Source of the DNA: Salminus brasiliensis
Taxonomy: Eukaryota; Chordata; Actinopteri; Characiformes; Bryconidae
Assembly: GCF_030463535.1 (NCBI RefSeq)
Contig: NC_132881.1
Coordinates: 7,897,026 to 7,961,025 of the forward strand
Direction of reading: 5' to 3'
DNA: 64,000 nucleotides
The notes under the pieces are model-generated. The model saw only the letters and a list, made by a program, of their open reading frames with translations. It was not told the DNA's origin and did no database searches. Both the position numbers and the translations under genes were made by a program. Positions within the stretch are counted from its first letter, which is position 1, and the number at the start of each line of letters is the position of its first letter. Shown one piece after another: positions 28,501 through 37,660 of this stretch.

Positions 28501-31500
28501 TCTTCTTGTTTTGTTTAAGCAGAAAAACTGTACTTTTTGCACATCTAACCTAAATGAAAAATCAATCACTGAAAGAAATGTAATCATTTATGTAATAACT
28601 GAACTGAAATGAATCCGAAGACACTAGTGTAGCTTTTGGTGAATTACACAGTTAAGGTTTAAGGTTTACATGCACTCACCAAAGGCATGAATATCATGGC
28701 ATTACTGAGCTTTCAATTATGTATTTCAACTGTTGCTTTTCTGGGACTGAATGACTGACAATAAACCTTAATTAAAAAATAGATGAAAAAAAAACAACAA
28801 CAAAATTGCAGCACAAGCTTGAACTTCTTAAATTTCAACAGAGAACTAATTCACCTTTTGCAGCATATGTTCAAAATCTCTGTTCTAGTCCTCCAGGACC
28901 TTTAAATCCAGCAAATTTACATTTGAAACAACTTCAGCTGACTGTGAAACTCGTGCATTGTGACAGCTGTGTGTGCATGTAACTTGTCACATAACATATG
29001 CTCGCATACATCTCAACAGTGTTGTTTCGTGCTGACCTGTTGAGTAGGTGGTCATTTTGAGTGACAGTAAGTGTTCTGCTATATACTTCAACATTCTACA
29101 CTAAAATCTGGAATATACAAATGGCTGTAAAAAAAAAAAAGAAGAAAAGAAAATAAATACAGGTAAACCAAACATTCTGTAAATGAAAAAAAGAAAAAAT
29201 ATATATTATTTTTATACAATTATTTATTACGTGTTTTGTCATTTAAAAATAGATTCACACATTCAAACATCATTTAGAAAATTACATGTGTAGTTGGAAT
29301 TGGAGCAAGGGCTACTATATAAGGCCTCACTGCAATGATCATAAAATGCTGCGAATTAGAAAACACTGGTTTAGAAAGAAATCAGTATTCCAAAAGTGCA
29401 AATGTTTTTGGCCACGATAACAGAGTTGGTAATGTATTTCACAGGGAAAGGAAAAAAACTGCAAAACAAATAGAAATTGAAGAAATAAGAAATTAGACGT
29501 TTGACATTAAGTGTTTAGAAAATCTGACCTGAAGTAGGTCAGACCTAGGGTTTCTATGCCATGTCTGTGCCAAAGGTTTGTATTAGCTAAAACTTTTAGA
29601 ACTAGAAACCTCTTAAAATGAAGAATGAAGAATTATAATTTTCATTTTGTGCTCAAAAATGCATATAATTTTTTGTCGCATTGGCGATTTATATTGATTA
29701 ATTTTCTTTTTTTCTTTTTCTTATCTGCCTCCTCTTGGTCAGGGACATAGTAGGTCTATGCATCCATTATATTCATCTCTTATTTTCAATCTGCTTGTTA
29801 ATAACAGTGAAACAATAACTGGGAACAATGTGACATACTGTTTTCCAAGATGTCGATTAAGTAGACAATTCTTGCATTTAATATTTGTTGTAACTTTCAT
29901 CTTTTCTTGATAAAGGCTTCAGATAAAGTCTTGATAAAAGATAAGCCTTTGCACCTATAGAATCACTTTCTCCCAACATGTGTGCAAAGACAATGTGAAT
30001 ACTTAACTGGACAGTTATTGGTCAATATATGAAACCTGGGTGTTGTGTTAAGTGGTGTGATTTGTACAATGGCTTTCACAGCTTTATTAACTCTATAGTT
30101 AATTGTTGCATTCTCAGCACTCTTCTACTAGCTTGCTTTTTCTTTAATTCATTTTCTCAGTTATAAACACACTATTTGGAAACAAAATAGTGTGGAAGAC
30201 AAGCGTCCAGGCTCTTTTCTGTCCTGGCACCAAAGTGGTGGAACGAGCTTCCCCTGGGTGTCCGAATGGCCGTGTCGCTCGCTGTCTTCAAACGCAGACT
30301 GAAGACCCACCTCTTCCGAGAGGACTTGGGCGAATAGAGTACTATGGTCACCTTATTGTATTGTGTTTAGTAATGTCTAAGCTTAGAGGTATCTTTGAAT
30401 TATTAGTCTATTCTAACTAGCTAAGGTTTCTTTCTTGGATAAATAGCAAAGCACTTTGTAAGTCGCTCTGGATAAGAGCGTCTGCTAAATGCCGTAAATG
30501 TAAATGTAAATGTAAAATACATATACAGAGACTGTATTTCATCTCCTAGTTACTAACAGACCTATGTGACGGAGACTCAAAAGAAGAGTGGCCTTTTAAG
30601 ACAACACTGATATCTATCTGTGAGGGTTTTAACACAGCTTTAAATGAACCACTGTCTGCCACCCATTTTTGCCTGTAAATTACTAAAATTAAACTAATTA
30701 ACTCATTAAAAATTGACCTTGTGTTTTTAAGAATCAATACAATATTGCAAAACAAAATATCGCAATACTTCCATGTATCGATATTCTCTTACACCCCTAA
30801 TGCACTCACACTGTAATACAGTTTTACATGTTAACTCATGCAACTAAATAAGCAAATCCCTAATACCTAACTATTTTTCAACTACTCGTTTAACATAATT
30901 CAGCTTTATCTGTAATTTAGCAGATTAACATGGTTCACAATGCATCCCTACAGATACACAAACTCACCGAACTTCTGGAGCTGGGAATCCTCTGACAATG
31001 CAATCCAGCTGAACCTTGCTGCCCTCTGGGACCTCTCTGCTTTTGAGTTTCTGAATAAAATGTGGGGATTCATACACTGGCTCTGAGAGTTCAGGCTCTG
31101 TCAAGACTGACGTTTCACACTTTATCTCAAATACGGGCTCCTGCCCCTCTGTCTCTGTGTTATATAGCTCCTCTGCAACTTGGTCGCGTGAAAGGAACTC
31201 CAGCGGTTCATTGTTCAGAACAGGTCTTTCCCTATCCTCTGTATCATGGAGGAACGAGGCGGCATCACCTTGATGTTTGCTCTGATATCGGCTCCGATGT
31301 GCTTTGCAAGACCTAGGCCGAATCCGCTTCGAACTGTTGGCCTTGAAGAGAGAGGAAAGCTCCTCTATGAAGTCAGCTGCCTTATTAAGAAACTCTTTCT
31401 TGGACTGAATCTCTGTGCCATAGGAAGTGTTCTTTATGTGTTTTTTCAAGTCTGGAGCAGGTTCCCTGGGAGTCTTGACATTCCTAAGCTTATTTTCTGA

Positions 31501-31866
31501 CTGGAGAACATGTCTCTCAGGCATGACCTCCGCTTTTTCTTGAGCGGCTTTGTTGATTGGGGCAGGGATAGAGGTGTTTGGCGGACATGCTTCTGACCTA
31601 TCCTCTTGCGGCTCGTGACCAAAAGATTTTTGGGCAAGGTCAACGCTCTTATTCAGTTCCTCCTGGCTCAGGAAGGCAGAAAGATCAGGAAATTGAGACT
31701 CATCCTTGCATAAAGAATCCTCCGCTTTTCCTTTTTGAGTGCCATATACTACATGATGAGGACGGTCAGAGCTTTGTCTGTGATGTCTATGTTGGGTCTC
31801 AGCCAAGTAGCTGTCTCGTAAGAACTGTGATATCGACATCGGTTGATCCATCTCACTGTCTTGCAT
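1907..31866 (-). CDS. mypn: Myopalladin, 19 coding exons (complete CDS)
   Basis: Sarcomeric immunoglobulin-domain scaffold of the palladin/myotilin family; it links Z-line alpha-actinin, nebulin/nebulette and CARP proteins (family knowledge). Coding exons in transcript order: 31866-30968, 24920-24745, 24627-24582, 24196-23830, 22304-22233, 21506-21365, 20014-19898, 19612-19508, 18727-18544, 18434-17028, 14805-14664, 7826-7605, 6762-6613, 6531-6455, 5654-5525, 5434-5227, 4338-4173, 3970-3837, 2085-1907. Phases agree at every junction and the total is 4923 bases, 1640 aa plus stop; human is about 1320 aa. Five Ig domains: about residues 272-360, 515-608, 1270-1355, 1395-1485 and 1490-1582. Diagnostic stretches are SQFLRDSYLAET at the N-terminus and LERTPVEESDDEIQHDEIPT before Ig3. 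The extra length lies in two disordered exons (24196-23830 and 18434-17028). All introns are GT-AG except the one at 3971-4172. The paralogue palladin is less likely because of the N-terminal and ESDDEIQHDE matches. Confidence 0.96.
2590..2645 (-). repeat. L2/SINE 3' tail fragment
   Basis: Reverse-oriented copy of the tail 'gataagagcgtctgctaaatg' (split here as gataagagcg and tctgctaaatg) that also ends the LINEs at 20525 and 30195. It lies in the last MYPN intron (2086-3836). Confidence 0.75.
3149..3434. mobile_element. Inverted-repeat element (MITE) in MYPN intron
   Basis: About 50-base inverted ends: ggtataacttcacttggatg… at 3149 and …ggtaaagtgatacc at 3434, both with TGGTCCATT and TAGATGTTTACC. 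About 286 bases in total, no ORF; a non-autonomous DNA transposon. Confidence 0.75.
3971..4172 (-). other. mypn: MYPN GC-AG intron (non-canonical donor)
   Basis: On the minus strand the exon ends GATTCAG and the intron begins GCAAGT, the usual context of GC donors. The next GT, four bases on, would break the frame. Using GC leaves two bases (AG), which the next exon completes with T to a serine codon (…DRFSLHQDTTGY…), exactly as in the family. Confidence 0.85.
5988..6400 (+). mobile_element. DNA transposon remnant, 'ggacaaaagtatt' family
   Basis: Starts cattggacaaaagtattaag and contains the family phrases 'ctcatttattgtttcttcca' and 'ggctcatgtttatctg'. The same family is seen at 20395, 21260, 23405, 25395, 42400 and 49205. 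It occupies much of the MYPN intron 5655-6454. Confidence 0.6.
6958..7200 (-). mobile_element. Degraded DNA transposon fragment
   Basis: Text such as 'ttttctatagggttcaagtc' followed by 'caggtgac' is typical of reverse-strand transposase relics in fish introns. No intact frame. Family assignment is from memory and uncertain. Confidence 0.35.
9005..9470 (+). mobile_element. Ty3/gypsy relic, integrase tail then reverse transcriptase
   Basis: 9040-9200 encodes VIFGLQMRKKLASMTKFAEE, resembling the segment after the integrase core in fish gypsy elements (QMREKL…MTELAEEN-like). About 110 bases later, 9313-9460 has ELREELSQMLAM-like codons and, in frame, KKDDSLRFCVDL, matching the RT motif KKDGS-RFCVD-R. 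Frameshifts and stops show it is dead, and the region between is deleted. Confidence 0.5.
10531..10566. repeat. (AAT)n microsatellite
   Basis: Twelve or so AAT units. Confidence 0.9.
11336..11830 (-). other. Exon-like ORF island inside a MYPN intron, unidentified
   Basis: Upstream part (about 11825-11703) reads LLNVPEDCQRIRDDQNTLS, then DFVLSD, with a donor-like GAT|GTGAGA. After a pyrimidine-rich stretch ending ccctcatag, a second open segment from about 11454 reads KLSYGWEASRPPGPNIPTAT, then IINYDE|GTACAG. The phases would join. I do not recognise the product; no ATG-led gene is proven. It could be a nested exon, an alternative MYPN exon or a repeat. Confidence 0.25.
12866..12890. repeat. 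(AAC)n microsatellite
   Basis: Short run of AAC units flanked by A-rich sequence. Confidence 0.85.
13610..14590 (+). mobile_element. Degenerate LINE relic (L2/Rex-like)
   Basis: Broken frames contain an RT-like ADDT box near 13709 (gctgatgacact), then codons resembling NQDKTEIL at about 13828 and a C-terminal phrase 'caccacatggtcttgtacca'. It ends with the tail 'actatacaaataaatta', a common end of fish LINEs. Confidence 0.5.
15300..16260 (+). mobile_element. Tc1-like transposon relic
   Basis: The 3' part (16070-16230) contains the typical transposase-end text 'gtggttgtggaatagataag', 'gactgtgcttaaaagtctgg' and 'gtgccagaaaaccaacaaat'. Frames are broken. It lies in the MYPN intron 14806-17027; the rest of that intron shows nothing else clear. 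Confidence 0.6.
17028..18434 (-). CDS. mypn: MYPN giant proline/serine/threonine-rich exon
   Basis: One 1407-base exon giving about 469 residues (703-1171). It begins KLNPLQLQILHKQVLLEQQQ, matching the human QLQQLHNQVLLEQ helix, and ends QDPVAFLSSVLPSLPTSPPT / NAMGLPMRAPPR, also conserved. The ends are therefore homologous, while the middle is a low-complexity tract with recurring TTQ, SPI and TPP/PLNI-like motifs and proline clusters such as SPPPSPAIPKFP and NPPPIPFPSSIP. In human the same interval is about 230 residues. Family members use this region for SH3 binding by nebulin/nebulette; whether these proline clusters do so is inference. The preceding intron is only 109 bases. The reading frame is open throughout, so the exon is under coding constraint. 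Confidence 0.94.
19187..19400 (+). mobile_element. Tc1-like fragment, related to 529-1034
   Basis: Shares 'gctcctgcagatg', 'cattcatagactgag' and 'gcagatgttagtgattggca' with the element at 529-1034, in the same order. A third, weaker relative of the end sequence is at about 20190 (atcctgcagatggtgttgca). Confidence 0.55.
19898..24920 (-). CDS. mypn: MYPN exons for Ig1 end, first disordered linker and Ig2
   Basis: Seven exons. 24920-24745 completes Ig1 (WFCEGKELENSPDI, then EEDTGRYSCFASN). 24627-24582 is a 46-base exon with an acidic/serine motif (SSDSDGD). 24196-23830 is a 367-base Pro/Ser/Thr-rich linker of about 122 residues, against roughly 45-50 residues in human from memory. 22304-22233 is a 24-codon exon (GLDGRPIMAAPVFTK). 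21506-21365 and 20014-19898 form Ig2, with WYREGMLIEDSPDFRILQK and EDSGTFTCTASNKYGTVSS; the cysteine and DSGTFTC signature of I-set Ig folds is intact. The following exon (19612-19508) is a short polar linker listed with the gene. Confidence 0.93.
20395..20520 (-). mobile_element. Fragment of the 'ggacaaaagtatt' DNA element family
   Basis: Reverse-oriented text 'tagttactccaacagaagca' and 'caggataaactctttttatt' matches the middle of the family seen at 49205 and 25395. Confidence 0.45.
20525..21212 (+). mobile_element. 5'-truncated L2-type LINE with its 3' tail
   Basis: A 171-codon open frame (20528-21043) encodes the C-terminal end of a LINE reverse transcriptase: LYNIRKIRPFLSRETTQVLV, SRLDYCSSLLAGLP, QNAASRVV, LHWLPVAASRIRFKTLTLAY. 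The element continues to the tail 'gataagagcgtctgctaaat' near 21177-21196 and a (GTAAAT)n end. It sits in MYPN intron 20015-21364. The frame is nearly intact, so the insertion is fairly young. Confidence 0.85.
21260..21290 (+). mobile_element. End fragment of the 'ggacaaaagtatt' family
   Basis: The text 'gaggggtgtccacaaacatt' matches the right end of the element at 49205-49685. Confidence 0.5.
23405..23550 (-). mobile_element. Fragment of the 'ggacaaaagtatt' family
   Basis: Contains 'cacacacagcttgtccctgt', 'gccaatagaataagactctc' and 'gcctattgccaggcgtgggc', all found in the fuller copy at 49205-49685 or 5988-6400. Confidence 0.5.
25140..25345 (-). repeat. Interspersed repeat, 'gagcaagccagaggc' family
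   Basis: Shares 'gagcaagcca', 'acagtggcaaag', 'aactccctcagag' and 'gaggaacc' with the copy at 56255-56440. Confidence 0.5.
25395..25600 (-). mobile_element. Fragment of the 'ggacaaaagtatt' family
   Basis: Contains 'gctccatctagtacttttgg', 'catcctgacctcactaaagc', 'agtagaaagccttcagagta' and 'gatttcagaaggaacaatg', i.e. the reverse strand of the family centre. Confidence 0.55.
25800..26590. mobile_element. Possible hAT-type non-autonomous element
   Basis: The two ends carry phrases I associate with a common fish hAT derivative: 'aggccgatactgatctgatc' near 25845 and 'ggattgggaatcaaatagca' near 26512, with 'gatccctaatcccc' after it. No transposase frame. Boundaries are approximate. Confidence 0.35.
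27150..27930 (+). mobile_element. Tc1-like transposon relic
   Basis: Left end 'caatttattaggaagaccta' near 27160 and right end 'gatcttcctaataaaccggt' near 27910 form inverted repeats. Between them are transposase-like codons (VHPFVATVYPSSNGYFQHD, then SPCHKAKV) at 27640-27710. Frames are interrupted. Confidence 0.65.
30195..30512 (+). mobile_element. L2-type LINE 3' end
   Basis: Collinear with 20938-21210 ('gaagacaagcgtccagg', 'accaaagtggtggaa', 'agcttcccctgggtgtc') and ends in the same tail and (GTAAAT)n run. Strongly 5' truncated. Confidence 0.8.
30968..31866 (-). CDS. mypn: MYPN first coding exon (N-terminal region and start of Ig1)
   Basis: The exon encodes residues 1-299 plus two bases of codon 300. 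The start ATG is at 31866-31864, four bases inside the exon after the acceptor ending ttcctag at 31871, so the rest of the 5' UTR is in an upstream exon. The N-terminus matches the family motif SISQFLRDSYLAET; the conserved block QSKKEFLNKAADFIEELSS and a basic SSKRIRPRSCKAHRSR segment follow, the region used by family members for CARP binding. The last part opens Ig1 (SPHFIQKLKSREVPEG) and ends at GAPEVR-type codons with the donor CG|GTGAGT. Confidence 0.95.
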
Positions 31867-31989
31867 GATGCTAGGAACAAAAAAGGTGATTGTGTATGAG
31901 AACGTGAACAGCACAGAATGGAATTGTGCACTTAAAATATCACACAAAAATATTTTAATTAACTATAATGGCATTTATGTACTTTTTGC

Positions 31990-32663
31990 GTACATTACGT
32001 ACATACAGACGTTTACGTACACTATATAAAAAGACACTTATGCATTTTTTCTCACTGTCTGACATGAATTTAGAATAAACTTTTCCTGTTTTAGGTCAAT
32101 TAGGATTACCACAATGATTTGCTAAATGCCAGAATAATGAGAGAGGGATTTCTTGAGGCAATTTTTATTCATTACTTTCTTCAAAGTCAAAAGTTTAAAT
32201 ACATTTCACTAGTATTTGGTACCATTGCCCTTAAACTGCATGACTCGGGTCAAACATTTTAGATATCCTTCCACAAGCTTCTCACAATAGTTGGCAGGAA
32301 TTTTATTTTGCTTTTGTTCTTGGGTTGATTTGGGCACATTTTGGACGTATTTGGAAAAAATACATCCACAGGTGTGTCTAATTAACTCAGATGTTGCCAA
32401 TAAACCTATGAGAAGCTTCCAAAGACATGACATCATCATATGGGCTGTCCCAAATTGTTTAAAGGCATAGTAATATTGGTGTATTTAAACTTTGGACTTT
32501 GAAGAAAGTAAAAAAAATCGTATTATTCTGGCATTTAGCAAATAGCAATAATTTTGGGAATCCCAACTGACCTAAAACGGGAAACGTTTATTCTAAATTC
32601 ATGTCAGACAGTGAAAAAATGTGTCTTTTTATATAGTGTATGTAAACTTCTGGTTTCAACTGT
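31990..32663. mobile_element. Tc1-like element with ~110-base inverted ends, no transposase
   Basis: Left and right ends both contain CACTATATAAAAAGACAC, then CACTGTCTGACATGAATTTA in inverted orientation, with the outer right end 'aaacttctggtttcaactgt'. The middle is non-coding, so this is an internally deleted copy just upstream of MYPN's first coding exon. Confidence 0.75.
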
Positions 32664-32839
32664 AACTGACATAACTGAAATATCCATTAACAAATAAGCT
32701 GTTTAGGGACAATCTCACAAATATACAATTACAATGTCTGAAACCACCAATACTAAAATATTGCTATAAAAAAATGCTGTAAAAGCTATTAACCACAGCA
32801 TCTAAACTCGTACATGTCTATTTCTTGTTAAAAGCAATT

Positions 32840-33010
32840 AATGCAGGCTCTGAGTGGCTCAGCGGTCTAATGAACTACCAATATGACGCAGGGGGTTGTG
32901 AGTTTGATTTCTTAAGGCCGAACTCTCTCAGGGTGGCTAAGCCCCCCCATGCACATCTCAAATTCACTGTCGGTACGTCTCCAACTCTACCAAACAGCTG
33001 AATGTGTTCC
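32840..33010 (+). repeat. tRNA-derived SINE fragment
   Basis: 'gagtggctcagcggtctaa' resembles a pol III A box and 'gtgagtttgatttc' a decayed B box, about 45 bases apart. The 3' body is degraded. Confidence 0.5.
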
Positions 33011-33539
33011 TATGCCCCTACATCAATCTAGCCCAGACTACCATTGTTATCTATCCTGTTAAATCTGAAGTAAAAGAGGTGCTAAGGAGCTAAATCAGAC
33101 GTTAAAAAGTTTTACACCAAACCCACTTTAAGACATTCATCATATAGGCTTTGTATTGAGCTGTCAATAATGTTTAATTAACGCTTGTTAAATAAGTCCT
33201 TGAAATGACGGCTGCCGAAAAAGATGCCTCTGTGTCTGAAAAAATGTTTTTCCTTATTCTCTCACATAGAACAATACCGAAACAAAGACCGAAATGTGTT
33301 AGTGTATATATTATTTTAGAAGTTTATTGTTACAAATAAATAATGACATTAACAGCAGCTTTCTGGACATTTGGAATTAGTGTAATATTTATTGCTGTGT
33401 TTAGCTATGTATTGTGTAGATAAGCATCATAAAACATTTACTATTACTCAGAATTTGATTGTATTTGCACCATACTAATCTACACACCTAATCATAATCT
33501 ACATACTAATCTACCCACCTCTACCCACCTCTGTAATAC

Positions 33540-33615
33540 GAGTAACCTTGTAAGTCGCTCTGGATAAGAGCATCAGCTAAATGCCATAAACGTAAACGTA
33601 AACGTAAACGTACAC
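33540..33615 (+). repeat. L2/SINE tail ending in (GTAAAC)n
   Basis: 'gtaagtcgctctggataaga' and 'gcatcagctaaatgccataa' are the usual tail; the end is (aaacgt)n instead of the (aaatgt)n seen at 21200 and 30500. Confidence 0.75.
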
Positions 33616-33784
33616 ATGCCTGTTAAAGTAATGCTTGCTTTGTATCTAGTTGTTTTGGTAGAAATACATGTGTGCTCACATGTGTATTAATAACATTGAT
33701 CAGTCCCCATGCATGGAGGCAAAAATACAGAAGGGAATACTAATACTAATGGCTGAAATGCTATGTCACTATGTCACTATGTCA

Positions 33785-34115
33785 CTATGTTTGGTTACAG
33801 TGGCATCCGTCAAGGGGTGGTTCATATTAATCAGCAAGTAAACAGTCTGTTCTTAAAAGTGAGGCAGGCAGGTCTTGTGGGGTGTTCCTGATATGCAGTG
33901 GTCAGTACCTATCAAAAGTGCTCCAAGAGAGGACAACCAGTAAACCGGCGACAGGGTAATGGGTGCCCAAGGATCACTGATGTTCATGCAGGCCCCACTT
34001 CTCAACTTACAGGACTTAAAGGATCTGCTGCTAACATCTTGATGCCAGACACCACAGGATACCCTCAGCGGTCACACGAGGGGGGTCTACACAATATTAG
34101 GTGGGTGGTTCTCGA
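33785..34115 (+). mobile_element. Internally deleted Tc1-like element, copy A
   Basis: Runs from 'gtggcatccgtcaaggggtg' through 'aaccggcgacagggtaatgg' to 'acaatattaggtgggtggtt'. The transposase middle is missing: text jumps from the early 'cccaaggatcactgatg' directly to the late 'aggccccacttctcaactta'. Confidence 0.7.
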
Positions 34116-35439
34116 TGTAATCTGTGTATTCTTCTTGTATTGCTCATTTACATATTGAACTTGGGGCTACAGAATGCTTTCTTTGCAAATGGGCTAAATT
34201 TAGCATCTCAGAGGGGAACCTCATCGTACCAGATAGACTGCTCCTTGGGGGATCAGGAAGGTGGTTTCCTTTTCCCCTGAAGCCTAACAGCCGCTCATGT
34301 GCTTAAGACAAAGCAGAAAACAGAAAGGCTACAGCTATTGACCCACTAGTCCATACGCTATTTCACAACAAGATGGAGCTCCACTTTTGACATGTTGACA
34401 TCTTAAGCATCACTCAGCTGTATACTCCACACTAACCCGACAACAACCCCCAAAAACATATGACATCATCACATTATTTGATGATGACATCAAAGAGATA
34501 GAGGAGGTCCTTCAGGTGCTTAAACCCCTCAAAGCGATTAAATTATTACATTAACAAATACATGGTTTCTACAATTCATGGCCCCAGGTAAGGGAGACAG
34601 CAGCATCATTAGAAATATCAAGGCGGTCATTTTTTTTTATTTCGTTTTTATTTCTATTTTAGAGCTTTTTTCTAAATGTAAAAGTTTAACAAAGTTTCAA
34701 GAAAATTGTTATTCTTAAATGTATATATGTATTTAAACCCTATGGCTTTACACTTGACTATAAGAGTTCAGGGGCGGATTCAGAAAAGTGTCTTAAGAAT
34801 TCTTCTTAGATGTAATTTCATAATTAGGAAAACAATTAGGATGAATTCGATTTTTTGGTTTTATACATAACATTATTAAGAATATACGTTGTCTGACTGT
34901 ACAAATTAAATCTAATTCTAAACTAAAATCACCATTCAGAATGCTCTGTAGTCCAAGACTAGGCTTAATAGCTGTCTGGCAAGCCAGCCCTAGGAGTTTA
35001 GAAGTTACGCCTCTAAAATGATCAGTTTAAATAGGTGAATAACTCAAATAAATGTCTTATCCAACAAGACTAACGTGGAGAATGTCATGTCACATTTTTC
35101 AAGCAGGATTTTTCTTTTCCTCCACTGTCCACAGATTCAGGTCGCTGCTGAGAATACAGCCCCAGAACCGCTAGATACACTGAACCTACTCATCTACAGG
35201 GCTACCTTTATAGGTCTAATGAACAGGATTCAAGCCCCTCTATCATCTAAAATTTGCCCTACGCCAGAGGACATTCAGAGATATCACTACTGAGATTGTG
35301 GCCACTGAAAATATACTGCATATATGTTAGTTTATGCTGTTGCTGTTATTCAATTCAGGCAAAATTATGAATACAATCTTAAGTAGTTAAATAGTTAAAA
35401 TAGTCAGTACGTTTAATAAAGCAAGTCAAGCCACAGAGC

Positions 35440-35810
35440 CAACCCACAAAAATGTCCACCATGGAGGAGCTTTTCTAGGAGACCCTTGCAAGAAAGAACA
35501 CAGGCAAGAGGTTTGACAACACCATCAAAGAGAAGGTGACACCCTACAAGGAGGCAACATGTAGTCTAGTTGATGGTGATCCACTGGCATGGTGGAAAAA
35601 AGAAGGTGCAAATGCTCTCATATGCCATAATGGCAAGACTTAACCTCTGCCTAGGGGGCTACATATTGCTGCAAAGTTAACAAGTATACATGCTGTCGAG
35701 AGGAGATGTCATCTTAGGTAAACTGAGACTGGGTCTTCTTGCTTGAATTAATTTTGCAAAGGGAAGTGGTGCAAAGACATACTGTGGCATTAATGTGTGT
35801 CAAAGTCTGC
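35440..35810 (+). mobile_element. Possible hAT transposase C-terminal relic
   Basis: Broken frames contain DGDPLAWWKKEG at about 35575-35610, resembling the dimerisation motif of hAT transposases (xPLxWWK), then a few residues like HIAAKLTSIHAVERR. Stops interrupt it. Confidence 0.4.
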
Positions 35811-35819
35811 AGCCATAGC

Positions 35820-36080
35820 ATGTCAACAGAGCTACTGCACAATTAGCAGAGCACTGCCTGCCGGCCTTGCCCAGCATTGCAATTGTGCCGACCATCAGCC
35901 TCACCAGCAATGCTACCATGCAATTAGCAGCACTACTGCTATCAAAGTATTAGCATTGCATTCACCAGCCTCACCCAGCATCACTACCACAGCGTTATCA
36001 TTGCTACCACACCAGCCTCACCCAGCATCACTATTGCAGTGTTAGCACTGCTTCTGTGTCGGCTGCCGACCTCATCCAGC
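35820..36080 (+). repeat. Degenerate ~47-base minisatellite
   Basis: 'accagcctcacccagcatca' starts at 35964 and again at 36011; earlier and later, more diverged units carry 'cagcctcaccagcaatgcta' (about 35898) and 'gacctcatccagcatatc' (about 36068). Confidence 0.6.
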
Positions 36081-37124
36081 ATATCTCCACCCACTTCAAT
36101 TTTAAGCTTTTCTACTTCATGCTCTATTCTCTATTTCAATTTTCTACTTTATGCTAAATTGCACACATTTTTGAGCAAAAACGCCTCTGGATTGTTGTCT
36201 AATCTGTACAGGTTTGTCCTTAATAGATTCATAATAATCTAAGTTTATTGTTTATTTAAAATGCCACATTTTTGTGCTGTTCTCACAAGTGAATTTGTAA
36301 TGATGCACAATCTGAACAATATGGACTACATGAAATATGGAATATATGGCCACCAGTGGCCAGTCAGCTGTTATTGATTAGCTGTTATTGATTAGCAAGT
36401 AAATATATGAATATGAAAATATTAATTGTCCAGAACCTGACATGGAGTACAAGTGTTGTGCCAAATTCCGCCTCCCCACTAGAATCCGACTCCCCTTCGT
36501 GTACAGGCATGTCATGCAGCAGTATTGGGGAAAGTGATTTCATCACATCAGCATCAAACAAGTTAGACCAGCGTGGAATTCATAATAATCTACAAATAAG
36601 GTTTTCACCAGGGGTTAGATATGATAATATTTTAACAATAAAAGCTTAAACACTAATGAAATGTGTGTATAATCCAGCTTATTAAACACACAGGATATGT
36701 TTATATAAAAGCTATTCAATTCTCGTTCAGAAATTAGTTTAATTTTTTAATTTTTTTCTTTAATAATTTGTTAGGATGTAAAAAACTGTGATCTATTAAA
36801 CCCATACTCCTGTGAAGCGCATGCTTGCGAAAGGGAGACAGACTCTGGCAGTTCAAGAGTTGGAATTCGGCACAGCACCTACAGCTTGCGAGAAGTACCA
36901 AATAATCACAGTTCTGGTGTCAAAAGAATCACGTCTAAACTTTAAGATTTAACACAGAAATGTTTTGAAAAGGGATTTTCAGACTGTACAGATGCCAAGC
37001 GTCAACCTAAATATGGGTGGAACTTGTTAGGGGTTCCTAAGTAACCTTCAAATTTCTGCAACTGCAACTACATTTGATAGGCACAGAATTGTTCAATCAC
37101 TGTGAAATTTGGTATGTACACTGA

Positions 37125-37660
37125 TCAGCCATAACATTAACACCACTGTTAAGTGGAGAGAAAAAAATCATCAATGGCATCTGTCAAAGGGTGGATCTAT
37201 TAGGCAGCAAGTGAACAGTTCCTGAAGGTGATGAAGGTGTTAAAAGCAGAAAAAATAAATGGTCAAGCATAAGGATCTGAGACCACTTTGATAAGAACCA
37301 AACTGTGATGGCTAGACGTCAGGGTCAGAACATATCCGAAACATCAAGCAGGTCTTGTGGAGTTTTTCTGGTATGAAGTGGTCAGTACGTACCAAAAAGT
37401 GCTCCAAGAGAGGATAGCCAGTAAACCAGTAAACCGCTGACAGGGTCATGGGTGCCCAAGGCTCACTGAAATGATCCTTGGAGGCCCCACCTCCCAACTC
37501 AGAGGACTTAAACGATCTGCTGCTAACATCTTGGTGCCAGATACCACAGGATGCCATGCTCAGAATGTCTTGTGGAGTCCATGATTCAAATGCTCAGATT
37601 TGTTGTGGCACCACAAGGGGGACCTACTTTATATTAGGAAAGAATAATATTACGGCTGAT
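37125..37660 (+). mobile_element. Internally deleted Tc1-like element, copy B
   Basis: Starts 'tgatcagccataacattaac' and ends near 'ttacggctgatcagtgca', giving inverted ends. Like the copy at 33785 it jumps from 'cccaaggctcactga' to 'ggaggccccacctccc', so both lack the same transposase segment. Confidence 0.75.

Larger units (their letters stand above)
24921..30967 (-). other. MYPN intron 1 of the coding part, repeat-rich
   Basis: A 6-kb intron with no exon seen. It holds a SINE-like piece (25140-25345), a DNA-element fragment (25395-25600), a hAT-like derivative (25800-26590), a Tc1 relic (27150-27930) and an L2 tail (30195-30512). From 27950 to 30180 I see only AT-rich unique sequence. Confidence 0.6.
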
